A stretch of DNA of 64,000 nucleotides, from NCBI RefSeq assembly GCF_011046535.1, contig NZ_CP049257.1, forward strand, positions 4,464,001 through 4,528,000. The letters are read 5' to 3'. This DNA is from Nocardioides anomalus (GTDB taxonomy: Bacteria; Actinomycetota; Actinomycetes; Propionibacteriales; Nocardioidaceae). The notes beneath the pieces are model-generated. The model made no database searches. It worked only from the letters and a program-made list of their open reading frames with translations, and was not told the origin of the DNA. Within the stretch, counting starts at the first letter, position 1; each line of letters opens with the position of its first letter. Of the stretch, positions 50,845 to 58,071 are shown piece after piece. The translations under genes were made by a program, and so were the position numbers.

Positions 50845-51342
50845 CTACCAGCCGTGCGAGCCCGGGATCCCCTTGAACGGACCGGCCAGCGCGGAGGTGA
50901 TCCAGCCGCCGTAGAACCCGCCCGGCTGCGGGGTGACGACCTCGCCGTCGACGCGGCACTCGTCGACCGCCGCGGCCATCACCGCGAGGGCGCCCGCGAG
51001 GTCCTCGAAGCCGCGGCTCGGCTGCTCGTAGGTCCAGGCCGCGCGGGGCGCGACGACGTCGCCGTGGACCAGGTCGAAGTAGGACGCCTGGCCCTTCCAC
51101 TCGCACCAGCTCGCGCCGGCGGTCGGCCGCAGGGCGCCGTCGAGGAACGCCGCGGGCGGCAGGTAGTAGGTCGGCGGGTGGCTCGTCTCCAGCACCCGCC
51201 AGCCCTCGCGGGTCGAGCCCACGACGGTCCCGTCGAGGACCACCTCGAGCAGCGCCGTGGTGCGCTCCAGCCGGGGCGGTCGGGGGTAGTCCCACACCGA
51301 CTCCTGTCCGGGGCCGGCCTGGTCGGGGACGGGTCTGCGCAC
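50845..51342 (-). CDS. DUF427 domain protein
   Basis: 165 residues from GTG 51342. ESVWDYPRPPRLERT at the start, TYYLPPAAFLDGALRPTAGA near 65-85 and ASWCEWKGQASYFDLVHGDV near 85-105 are the DUF427 hallmarks; the domain is a small beta-tent fold thought to bind nucleotides or other small ligands. The C-terminal extension (FYGGWITSALAGPFKGIPGS) belongs to the longer actinobacterial type. It lies 29 bases downstream of the histidine phosphatase on the same strand and may end that operon. Confidence 0.88.
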   Translation of the reverse strand: MRRPVPDQAGPGQESVWDYPRPPRLERTTALLEVVLDGTVVGSTREGWRVLETSHPPTYYLPPAAFLDGALRPTAGASWCEWKGQASYFDLVHGDVVAPRAAWTYEQPSRGFEDLAGALAVMAAAVDECRVDGEVVTPQPGGFYGGWITSALAGPFKGIPGSHGW

Positions 51343-51371
51343 GCGTCCAGTCAAGCGCAGGGGTGGTCGCC

Positions 51372-52061
51372 TCAGGCCTCGAGCGGGGCGTGCGGAGTGA
51401 TCTCGAGCCCACCGCCGGAGCCGGCGCGGAGCCAGACCCCGGTGACGTACGCCGGCTCGCCCGGGTCGCTGCCGTGGACCTCGCGGAGCAGGGCGCGCAG
51501 CAGCGGTGAGTGCGTGACGCCGACGACCAGGCGCCCCTGGTGCGGACCGGCGTCGGCCAGGGACCGGGCGAACAGGTGCAGCCGGCGCAGGACGTCGGCG
51601 CCGGTCTCCCCGGGCGGGTCCTCGTGGGCCAGCCACCAGCCGACCCGGTCAGGCGAGGCGATGAACCGTGACCACCAGGGGTGCGCGTCGACCTCCTCCG
51701 CGGTGAGGCCGGGCACCTGCTCGGCCAGGTGCTCGGCCGAGCTGACCATGTTCACCCGCGCGCCGGCGGCGTACATGTCGGGGTTGCGGAGGGCGAAGGC
51801 GTCCAGGGGTCCGGTGACGCGGGCGGGGTCACCGATGCCGCGCACCAGCGCCTCGGCGGTCTCGCGGCTGCGCCGGGTCCCGCCGTACAGCAGCGACAGC
51901 GGCCGGTCGGTCGCGGCGCCCACCGCCGCTCCGGTGCGCTCGGCGTGGACCAGCCCGGCCTCGGTCACGGGGACGTCGCCGCGGTGCGAGGCCACCTCCC
52001 CGTGCCGCAGGAGGAGCAGTTGGGCGCCGGTGGGGGTGGGGTCGCAGGTCATGGGGATCAC
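51372..52061 (-). CDS. Histidine phosphatase superfamily protein
   Basis: 229 residues. The nucleophile motif LLLLRHGEVASHRGD near 15-29 supplies the phospho-His; YGGTRRSRETAEAL near 59-72 is the second arginine block, and VTHSPLLRALLREV near 184-197 gives the second His. GTG 52061 overlaps the glycerate-kinase stop (GTGA); ATG 52052 is an alternative. Belongs to the phosphoglycerate-mutase-like phosphatases. Being coupled to glycerate kinase it could act on a phosphorylated glycerate or another pathway intermediate, but this is a guess. Confidence 0.83.
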   Translation of the reverse strand: MIPMTCDPTPTGAQLLLLRHGEVASHRGDVPVTEAGLVHAERTGAAVGAATDRPLSLLYGGTRRSRETAEALVRGIGDPARVTGPLDAFALRNPDMYAAGARVNMVSSAEHLAEQVPGLTAEEVDAHPWWSRFIASPDRVGWWLAHEDPPGETGADVLRRLHLFARSLADAGPHQGRLVVGVTHSPLLRALLREVHGSDPGEPAYVTGVWLRAGSGGGLEITPHAPLEA

Positions 52062-53155
52062 TCTCGTCGGGTGGAGGGGTAGGCGTGGAGGTCGGCGGCG
52101 AGCCGGGCCGCGGCCCGCTCGAGGAGGCGCTCGGCGTCGTGGACGGCGCTCTGTTCGTCGGGTGCCAGGTCGACGAGGGCGTGGACCGCGGACAGTCCGG
52201 CCTCCCGCTCCTGCTCCGGCGTGAGCAGGGAGCGCCCGACGACGGCGACGACCGGTACGCCGAGGGCGGCGGCCCGGCGCGCGGCGGCGACCGGGCCCTT
52301 GCCGCGCAGGCTCTGCTCGTCGAGCGACCCCTCGCCCACCACGACGAGGTCGGCGCCGCGCACCACGTCGTCGAAGCCGGTGAGGTCGAGCAGCAGGTCG
52401 GCGCCCGGCACGAGGCGGGCGCCCGCCAGCGCGAGCAGGCCGAAGGCCAGCCCGCCCGCGGCGCCGGCCCCGGGCTCGGCGCGCCGGTCCTCACCCGTCG
52501 CGTGGGCGACGGTGTCCGCCCACCGGGCGAGGCGCTCGTCGAGCCGGGCGACCAGGGCGGTTCCGGCCCCCTTCTGCAGGGCGTAGACCGCGGCCGCACC
52601 CTGCGGTCCGGTGAGCGGGTTGTCCACGTCGCAGGCCACGACCAGATCGGCCTCACCCAGCCGCGGGTGGGGGCCGGCCGCGGCGTCGGGCCCGAGCCCG
52701 AGCGCCGCCACCGCGCCGGCGCCGCCGTCGGTCGTGGCGCTGCCGCCCACCCCGACGACGACCCGGGTGGCGCCGTGGTCGAGCGCCGCGGCGACGAGCT
52801 GCCCGACGCCGTACGTCGTCGCGTGCTCGGCGGTGTGCTCGTCGGGCCCGGCCGGCAGCAGGGCGAGGCCGTTGGCCGCGGCCGCCTCCAGCACGGCCAC
52901 CCCGTCGCTCAGGGCGAAGGTGGCGCGGACGGGATCACCGAGCGGGCCGGTGACCTCGACGGTCACGGGCGCGTAGCCGCTGGCCAGGGCCAGGTCGACG
53001 GTGCCCTCGCCGCCGTCGGCGAGCGGGTGCCGGACCACGTCGACCGACGGGTCGTGCCGCTCGAGGACCCGCGCCACGACCGCGGCGACCTGGTCGGCGC
53101 TCAGCGAGCCCTTGAACTTGTCGGGCGCGACGACGACCCGGCGCCGGGTCGTCAC
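52058..53155 (-). CDS. Glycerate kinase (GarK/GlxK type I)
   Basis: 365 residues. RVVVAPDKFKGSLSADQVA is the N-terminal signature; DGGEGTVDLALASGYA near 47-62 and VVGVGGSATTDGGAGAVAAL near 134-153 are the other diagnostic blocks. Phosphorylates D-glycerate to 2-phosphoglycerate (class I), feeding lower glycolysis. It overlaps both the carbonic-anhydrase-like gene upstream and the phosphatase downstream by 4 bases. In this operon it suggests that glycerate or tartronate semialdehyde-derived carbon is an end product of the pathway. Confidence 0.9.
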   Translation of the reverse strand: MTTRRRVVVAPDKFKGSLSADQVAAVVARVLERHDPSVDVVRHPLADGGEGTVDLALASGYAPVTVEVTGPLGDPVRATFALSDGVAVLEAAAANGLALLPAGPDEHTAEHATTYGVGQLVAAALDHGATRVVVGVGGSATTDGGAGAVAALGLGPDAAAGPHPRLGEADLVVACDVDNPLTGPQGAAAVYALQKGAGTALVARLDERLARWADTVAHATGEDRRAEPGAGAAGGLAFGLLALAGARLVPGADLLLDLTGFDDVVRGADLVVVGEGSLDEQSLRGKGPVAAARRAAALGVPVVAVVGRSLLTPEQEREAGLSAVHALVDLAPDEQSAVHDAERLLERAAARLAADLHAYPSTRRE

Positions 53156-53676
53156 CGCTCGGGCGGTGTGGTCGCGGTGCGGTAGGCGGCGGCGAGCGCC
53201 AGGTAGATCGCGGCGTTGCCCGCCAGCCCGGCCACCTCCTCGCCGGTCAGCTCGCGGCGCCGCTTGGCGGGGACCCCGGCGATGAGGCTGCGGGGCTCGA
53301 ACTCCGCGCCCTCGAGCACCACCGCCCCCGCGGCCACCAGGCTCTGCGCGCCGATGCGCGCGCCGTTCAGGACGGCCGCGCGCATGCCGACCAGGGCGCC
53401 GTCGCCGACGGTGCAGCCGTGCAGGACGGCGCCGTGGCCCACCGACACGTCCGCGCCGATCGTCACCGGCAGGCCGGGGTCGGCGTGCACCACCGCGCCG
53501 TCCTGGAGGTTGCTCCGGGCGCCCAGGCGCACGGTGTCCCCGTCGGCGCGCACCACCGCGCCGAACCAGACCGAGGCCTGCGCCTCGATCGTCACCGCCC
53601 CCGCGAGCACGGCGTTCTCAGCGATCCACGCGCCCGGGTCGACGTCGGGCTCGCCGACCTCCAGCCGGATGCGCAC
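53152..53676 (-). CDS. Gamma-carbonic anhydrase family protein
   Basis: 174 residues with the left-handed beta-helix hexapeptide repeats: ITIEAQASVWFGAVVRADGD-like strands and LQDGAVVHADPG, then VSVGHGAVLHGCTVGDGALV. The three zinc histidines are in AVVHAD, VGHGA and VLHGC, so the metal site looks complete. Family members are PaaY/CaiE/YrdA-like as often as true anhydrases, and PaaY is a thioesterase. In a catabolic operon a hydrolytic or CO2/bicarbonate role are both possible. It begins with GTG one base after the cyclase stop. Confidence 0.88.
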   Translation of the reverse strand: MRIRLEVGEPDVDPGAWIAENAVLAGAVTIEAQASVWFGAVVRADGDTVRLGARSNLQDGAVVHADPGLPVTIGADVSVGHGAVLHGCTVGDGALVGMRAAVLNGARIGAQSLVAAGAVVLEGAEFEPRSLIAGVPAKRRRELTGEEVAGLAGNAAIYLALAAAYRTATTPPER

Positions 53677-53677
53677 C

Positions 53678-54589
53678 TCAGACGATCGCGACCGGGTCGA
53701 GCATCGACCCCGTCGTGCCGTTGATCTTGAGCGGCAGCGCCACGAACAGGAACTCGTGGACGCCCGCGCGGGCCAGCTCCTCGAGGTAGATGCCCTCGAA
53801 GAGGTAGATGCCGTGCTCGATGAGCAGCAGCGTGTGCACCGGCTGCGGGTTGGCGGGCGAGCCCGGGTCGGGGGCGGGCTGCACCTCGTAGGTCTCGGTG
53901 TCGGTGCCGGTCGCGACCACCCCCTGATCGAGCAGCCACCGGGCTGCGGAGAGGTCGGGTCCGGCCGTCACGTGGCGGGCCATCGCCTCCGGATCGGGCC
54001 AGGCGCCGAGGTAGCCGGTCCGGATCAGCACCACGTCGCCCGCACGGACCGCGACGCCCTGGTGCTCGGCGACCTGCTGCAGTTGCTCGGCGCTCACCGC
54101 CTGGTGGGCGTCGAGGGCGTCGACGCCGAGGAAGCCCGGCACGTCGAGCAGGACGCCGCGGCGGATGAACGGCGGCAGCTTGCTCCCGTCGCCGACCGTC
54201 GGGCCGCGGTCGCCCAGGTGCTCGCGGGCGTTGCCGCCGCCGTACCAGTGGTCGTCCTCGCCGATCGTCATGTGCGCGAGCGCGTCGACGTGGGCGCCGC
54301 TGTGGGCGGTGCCGCTGACGTTCTCGGCCATGTACTGGAGGTTGACCTCGTTGACCGGACCCCACGGCTCCACGCCGTCGCCGCGCAGCCCGCCGGGGGT
54401 GCGGTACATCGTCACCTGGAACGGCGGGTGCGAGCCGAACAGCGGCATCCCGGTGTAGCGCGGGAGCGCGAGCGAGAAGACCTCGCCGCGACTCGGCAGC
54501 CGCAGGGCCGCGAGCACCTCGTCGGCGCTCTGCTCGCCGGCCGGGCCGACCTCCTGGTAGCCGTCGGTGGGGCGTGCGGGCTGGTTCAT
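53678..54589 (-). CDS. Cyclase-family (kynurenine-formamidase-like) metal hydrolase
   Basis: 303 residues. The metal-binding motif [12 protein letters not shown] near 97-108 corresponds to the HxGTHxDxPxH of the PF04199 cyclase family, and [13 protein letters not shown] and [13 protein letters not shown] are later conserved stretches. Members hydrolyse amide or formamide bonds, or open rings (kynurenine formamidase, isatin hydrolase). Located between a TIM-barrel hydrolase and gamma-CA in a tight operon, it could open a ring produced by the molybdenum hydroxylase of the divergent operon (inference). Its ATG overlaps the upstream stop as ATGA. Confidence 0.88.
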   Translation of the reverse strand: MNQPARPTDGYQEVGPAGEQSADEVLAALRLPSRGEVFSLALPRYTGMPLFGSHPPFQVTMYRTPGGLRGDGVEPWGPVNEVNLQYMAENVSGTAHSGAHVDALAHMTIGEDDHWYGGGNAREHLGDRGPTVGDGSKLPPFIRRGVLLDVPGFLGVDALDAHQAVSAEQLQQVAEHQGVAVRAGDVVLIRTGYLGAWPDPEAMARHVTAGPDLSAARWLLDQGVVATGTDTETYEVQPAPDPGSPANPQPVHTLLLIEHGIYLFEGIYLEELARAGVHEFLFVALPLKINGTTGSMLDPVAIV

Positions 54590-55437
54590 CGTGACTCTCC
54601 TGAGCTGTCGTGGGGGCCGACCCGGACGTCCTTGAACCGCTCGGTCTGCTCGCGGATCGCGCGCTCGACGGGGAGGCGCTCGATGGACGAGGCGCCGAAG
54701 AAGCCGACGACGCCCGAGGTGCGCGAGAGCAGGTACGCCGCGTCCTCGGGCTCGGCGACCGGTCCGCCGTGCACGAGCACCAGGACGTCCGGGCGCACGG
54801 CCGCGGCGGCGTCGCGGATCTCCTGGGTCACCCGCACCGACTCGTCGAGGCTGAGCGCGGTCTGCGCCCCGATCGCACCGCTGGTGGTGAGGCCCAGGTG
54901 TACGACGAGCACGTCGGCCCCGGCCTCGGTCATCGCGACAGCCTGCTCGGCGTCGAAGACGTACGGCGTGGTGAGCAGGTCGCGCTCGTGCGCCAGCCGG
55001 ATCATCTCGACCTCGAGGTCGAAGCCCATGCCGGTCTCCTCCAGGTTGACCCGGAAGTTCCCGTCGAAGAGCCCCACGGTCGGGAAGTTCTGCACACCGC
55101 TGAAGCCGGTGGCCTTGATCTCGTCGAGGAAGCGGCCCATCGAGCGGAACGGGTCGGTGCCGTTGACGCCGGCGAGGACGGGCACGTCGCGCACCAGCGG
55201 CAGCACCTCGGCGGCCATCTCCAGGACGATCGCGTTGGCGTCGCCGTAGGCCAGCTGGCCCGCGAGCGAGCCCCGGCCGGCCATCCGGTAGCGCCCGGAG
55301 TTGTAGACGATGAGCAGGTCGATCCCGCCCGCGGCGGCCGACTTCGCGGAGAGGCCGGTGCCGGCCCCGCCGCCCACCACCGAGCGACCCGAGGCCACGG
55401 TCGCCCGCAGCCTCTCGAGTGCTTCCTGACGTTGCAC
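54586..55437 (-). CDS. Phosphoenolpyruvate hydrolase-family TIM-barrel protein
   Basis: 283 residues from GTG 55437, which has GGAGG six bases upstream; an earlier GTG adds 14 residues with no support. [40 protein letters not shown] and [20 protein letters not shown] are hallmarks of the family that forms the C-terminal half of the plant Tm-1 and fungal UPF0261 fusion proteins. The N-terminal half is the separate gene at 60577. The reaction is unproven despite the family name. First gene of the leftward operon, opposite the alcohol dehydrogenase. Confidence 0.88.
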   Translation of the reverse strand: MQRQEALERLRATVASGRSVVGGGAGTGLSAKSAAAGGIDLLIVYNSGRYRMAGRGSLAGQLAYGDANAIVLEMAAEVLPLVRDVPVLAGVNGTDPFRSMGRFLDEIKATGFSGVQNFPTVGLFDGNFRVNLEETGMGFDLEVEMIRLAHERDLLTTPYVFDAEQAVAMTEAGADVLVVHLGLTTSGAIGAQTALSLDESVRVTQEIRDAAAAVRPDVLVLVHGGPVAEPEDAAYLLSRTSGVVGFFGASSIERLPVERAIREQTERFKDVRVGPHDSSGESR

Positions 55438-55479
55438 CTGGCGCCTCCGTCCCGGCCCGACGCACTGCGTGGGGACCAC

Positions 55480-55508
55480 TTGACCCTGGGTGTGACGGCG
55501 ATTACGTT
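55480..55508 (+). promoter_or_regulatory. Promoter of the rightward catabolic operon
   Basis: -35 TTGACC (55480-55485), a 17-base spacer and -10 TACGTT (55503-55508), a good sigma-70-type match, with the predicted start near 55515 and the dehydrogenase GTG at 55581. Confidence 0.55.
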
Positions 55509-55517
55509 CGTGTTTGT

Positions 55518-55528
55518 TCGATTATCGA
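55518..55528. promoter_or_regulatory. Shared operator candidate in the divergent promoter region
   Basis: TCGAT-T-ATCGA is a perfect 11-base palindrome placed just after the predicted rightward start and directly over the leftward -10. One bound dimer could block both operons; the GntR/FCD protein encoded at 62839 is the natural candidate. Confidence 0.5.
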
Positions 55529-55550
55529 TACTTTTCTGCTGGGTGTCCAA
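55521..55550 (-). promoter_or_regulatory. Promoter of the leftward operon
   Basis: On the minus strand, -35 TTGGAC (55550-55545), an 18-base spacer and -10 GATAAT (55526-55521). It overlaps the palindrome at 55518-55528 and drives the TIM-barrel/cyclase operon. Confidence 0.45.
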
Positions 55551-55580
55551 CCCGGTGTCCCGATCTCGGAGGTTGCGCAC

Positions 55581-56636
55581 GTGACGCAGACGATGCAGAC
55601 CCTGGTGGTCCTCGAGCCCCGGGTCCTCGACATCACCGAGACGCCGGTGCCCGAGCCCGGGCCCCTCGAGGTCCTCGCCCGGGTCCGCTCGGTCTCGATC
55701 TGCGGCACCGACGCCCACCTCATCAACGGCGACTACCCAGGCTTCTGGCCCGAGCGGTTCCCGTTCACCCCCGGTCACGAGTGGGCCGGCGAGCTGGTCG
55801 CCCTCGGCCCCGGGACGCAGGCGCTGGGCTGGCGGGAGGGCGACCGGGTGGCCGGCACCAGCCACAACGCGTGCGGCGTGTGCCAGAAGTGCGTCGAGGG
55901 TCGCTACAACCTCTGCGAGAACTACGGCAAGCCCGGCCTGCACAAGCAGTACGGCCACAACGCGCAGGGCGTCAACGCCACCTACGCCGTGCACAACGTC
56001 AAGTGCATCTTCCGGCTCCCCGACGAGCTGGGCTTCGACGAGGGCGCGATCGCCGACCCGGCCAGCATCGCCCTGCACGTGGCCCGGCGCGGCGGCATCC
56101 AGCCCGGCGACACCGTCGCGGTGACCGGCGCGGGCGCGGTCGGCCTCCTCGCCGCCGACGCCGCCCTGATCTGCGGCGCGGCCCGGGTGATCGTGGTCGG
56201 CCGCGGCTACCGGCTCGAACGGGCCGCCGGGCTCGGCTTCGAGACCGTGGACTCCACCGCCGGTGACCCGGTGGCCGCGGTGCGCGAGCTCACCGGAGGC
56301 CTGGGCGCCGACGTGGTCCTCGAGTGCGCCGGCGTGCCCGAGACCCTCATGTGGGGCATGGACATGCTGCGGCGCGGCGGGCGCTGCGCGATGGTCGGCA
56401 TCCCCACCGAGGACGTCGCGCTGTCGGTGCAGCGGCTGGTCCTCGACGAGCTCGAGCTCGTCGGCTCGCGTGCGTCGGCGGGCGAGATGCGCCGGGTGCT
56501 GCCGTTCATGGCCGACGGGCGGGTGCGCGCGGGCGAGCTGATCACCCACCACTTCCCGCTGGCGGAGTACGAGCAGGCGCTCGCCACCTTCAACGACCGC
56601 AGCAGCGGTGCGGTCAAGATCATCGTCCACCCCTGA
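55581..56636 (+). CDS. Zinc-dependent alcohol dehydrogenase
   Basis: 351 residues from GTG 55581 with GGAGG eight bases upstream. Catalytic-zinc residues occur in SICGTDAHL and PGHEWAGELV, and the structural zinc cysteines in the HNACGVCQKCVEGRYNLCEN stretch. The Rossmann NAD motif VTGAGAVGLLAADA is near 173-186. Resembles the threonine/sorbitol/butanediol dehydrogenase branch. In this operon it would oxidise or reduce an alcohol intermediate. First gene of the rightward operon. Confidence 0.9.
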   Translation: MTQTMQTLVVLEPRVLDITETPVPEPGPLEVLARVRSVSICGTDAHLINGDYPGFWPERFPFTPGHEWAGELVALGPGTQALGWREGDRVAGTSHNACGVCQKCVEGRYNLCENYGKPGLHKQYGHNAQGVNATYAVHNVKCIFRLPDELGFDEGAIADPASIALHVARRGGIQPGDTVAVTGAGAVGLLAADAALICGAARVIVVGRGYRLERAAGLGFETVDSTAGDPVAAVRELTGGLGADVVLECAGVPETLMWGMDMLRRGGRCAMVGIPTEDVALSVQRLVLDELELVGSRASAGEMRRVLPFMADGRVRAGELITHHFPLAEYEQALATFNDRSSGAVKIIVHP

Positions 56637-56683
56637 CCCACCCATCCCTGGACCGAGCCGAGCCGACAGAGGAGGAGGAGCCG

Positions 56684-57547
56684 GTGCGCTACTACCGACC
56701 GGAGTCGACCGCGGACGCATTGCGCGCCCTGGCCACCTCGCCCGCCTCGTCGCGCGTGCTCGTCGGCGGCACCGACCTGCTCGTCGCGCTGCGGCACCGG
56801 ACCGTCGTGCCGGACCTGGTCGTCGACATCAAGGCCGCGCGCGACCTGCGCGAGCCGATCCGCGCGGACGACGCGGGAGTCACGTTCGGGCCCACCGCGA
56901 CGATGGCGCAGGTGGCCACGCACCCGGTGGTCCAGGAGTGGTTCCCGGCCCTCGTCGAGGCCGCCCTGCTCGTGGGCTCGGTGGCCATCCGCACCCGCGC
57001 CAGCCTGATCGCGAACTCCGCGAACGGCTCGCCCGCCGCGGACACCTCGCCCCCGCTGCTCGGACTGGGCGCGGAGGTGACCATCGCCTCGACCGAGGGC
57101 GAGCGGACCGTGCCCCTGCGCGACTTCTTCCTGGCCTCCCGCCGCACGCTGTGCGAGCCGGGCGAGCTGGTGACGGCCCTGCGGGTCCCGCGACCGGCCG
57201 CGGGCAGCGCGTCGGCGTACCTGCGCATGACGCGACGCCGCGGCGTCGACCTGGCCACGTGCAGCGTGGCCGCCGTGGTCGAGGCCGACGGGTCGGTGAC
57301 CGCCGGCCTCGGCGCGGTCGGCCCCACCGCGCTGCTCGGCGGACCGACCGGCCCGCTGGACCTCGGCTCCGCCGAGGAGCTCGAGCACGCGCTCGACACG
57401 CTGCTCGAGCACGCCACCCCGATCGGCGACGTGCGCGCGGGCCGGCCCTACCGCGCGGCCATGCTCCGGGTCCTCGCCAAGCGCGCCGTGCTGCGCGCCG
57501 CCGGCCGACGCGCGGGGGCCGACGACCAGGGAAGGAGCGTGCAGTGA
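56684..57547 (+). CDS. Molybdenum hydroxylase FAD-binding subunit (CoxM/XdhB-like)
   Basis: 287 residues from GTG 56684, after a GGAGGAGGAG ribosome binding site. The FAD-binding loops are SRVLVGGTDLLVAL near 23-36 and the second loop NSANGSPAADTSPPLLGLGA near 109-128, the pattern of medium subunits of xanthine dehydrogenase/CO dehydrogenase-like enzymes. Passes electrons from the iron-sulfur clusters to NAD or a quinone. Its stop overlaps the small-subunit start (GTGA), in the M-S-L order typical of the family. Confidence 0.88.
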   Translation: MRYYRPESTADALRALATSPASSRVLVGGTDLLVALRHRTVVPDLVVDIKAARDLREPIRADDAGVTFGPTATMAQVATHPVVQEWFPALVEAALLVGSVAIRTRASLIANSANGSPAADTSPPLLGLGAEVTIASTEGERTVPLRDFFLASRRTLCEPGELVTALRVPRPAAGSASAYLRMTRRRGVDLATCSVAAVVEADGSVTAGLGAVGPTALLGGPTGPLDLGSAEELEHALDTLLEHATPIGDVRAGRPYRAAMLRVLAKRAVLRAAGRRAGADDQGRSVQ

Positions 57548-58071
57548 CCACGTCCACGCCTGAACAGGACCTGCCCGGCGCCGAGCTGGTGCCCGTCGAC
57601 TGCACCGTCAACGGTCGCGCGGTCCACCTCGAGGTGCCGCCGCACCGGACGCTCATGGACGCGCTGCGCTACCAGCTCGGGCTGACCGGCACCAAGACCT
57701 GCTGCGCCGAGGGCGAGTGCGGCGCGTGCACCGTCCTCGTGGACGGCGAGGCCGTCAACAGCTGCCTCATGCTGGCCGCCGAGGGTGAGGGCCACGAGAT
57801 CCTCACCATCGAGGGGCTCGGCGCCGACGAGCCGGACGGGATGAGCGACCTGCAGCACGCCTTCCTCACCGCCGGGGCCGTGCAGTGCGGGTTCTGCATC
57901 CCCGGCCAGGTGATGGCCGCCGAGCACCTCCTGCGCACCCACGACGCGCTCGACACCCTCGACGAGGAGGCCGTCCGCGAGGGCCTGTCCGGCAACCTGT
58001 GCCGGTGCGCCGGCTACCAGCGCATCGTGGCGGCCGTGCTGCAGACGGCCGAGAGCCGGAGGCAGCCGTGA
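57544..58071 (+). CDS. Molybdenum hydroxylase [2Fe-2S] small subunit (CoxS/XdhC-like)
   Basis: 175 residues. The plant-ferredoxin-type cluster is bound by cysteines in TCCAEGECGACTVLVDGE and NSCLML. The second, alpha-helical cluster domain has QCGFCIPGQ and NLCRCAGYQ. Both sites are complete. The N-terminus extends 15-20 residues beyond the usual start. It overlaps the FAD and molybdopterin subunits by 4 bases on each side, so the three are made together. Confidence 0.93.
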   Translation: MTTSTPEQDLPGAELVPVDCTVNGRAVHLEVPPHRTLMDALRYQLGLTGTKTCCAEGECGACTVLVDGEAVNSCLMLAAEGEGHEILTIEGLGADEPDGMSDLQHAFLTAGAVQCGFCIPGQVMAAEHLLRTHDALDTLDEEAVREGLSGNLCRCAGYQRIVAAVLQTAESRRQP

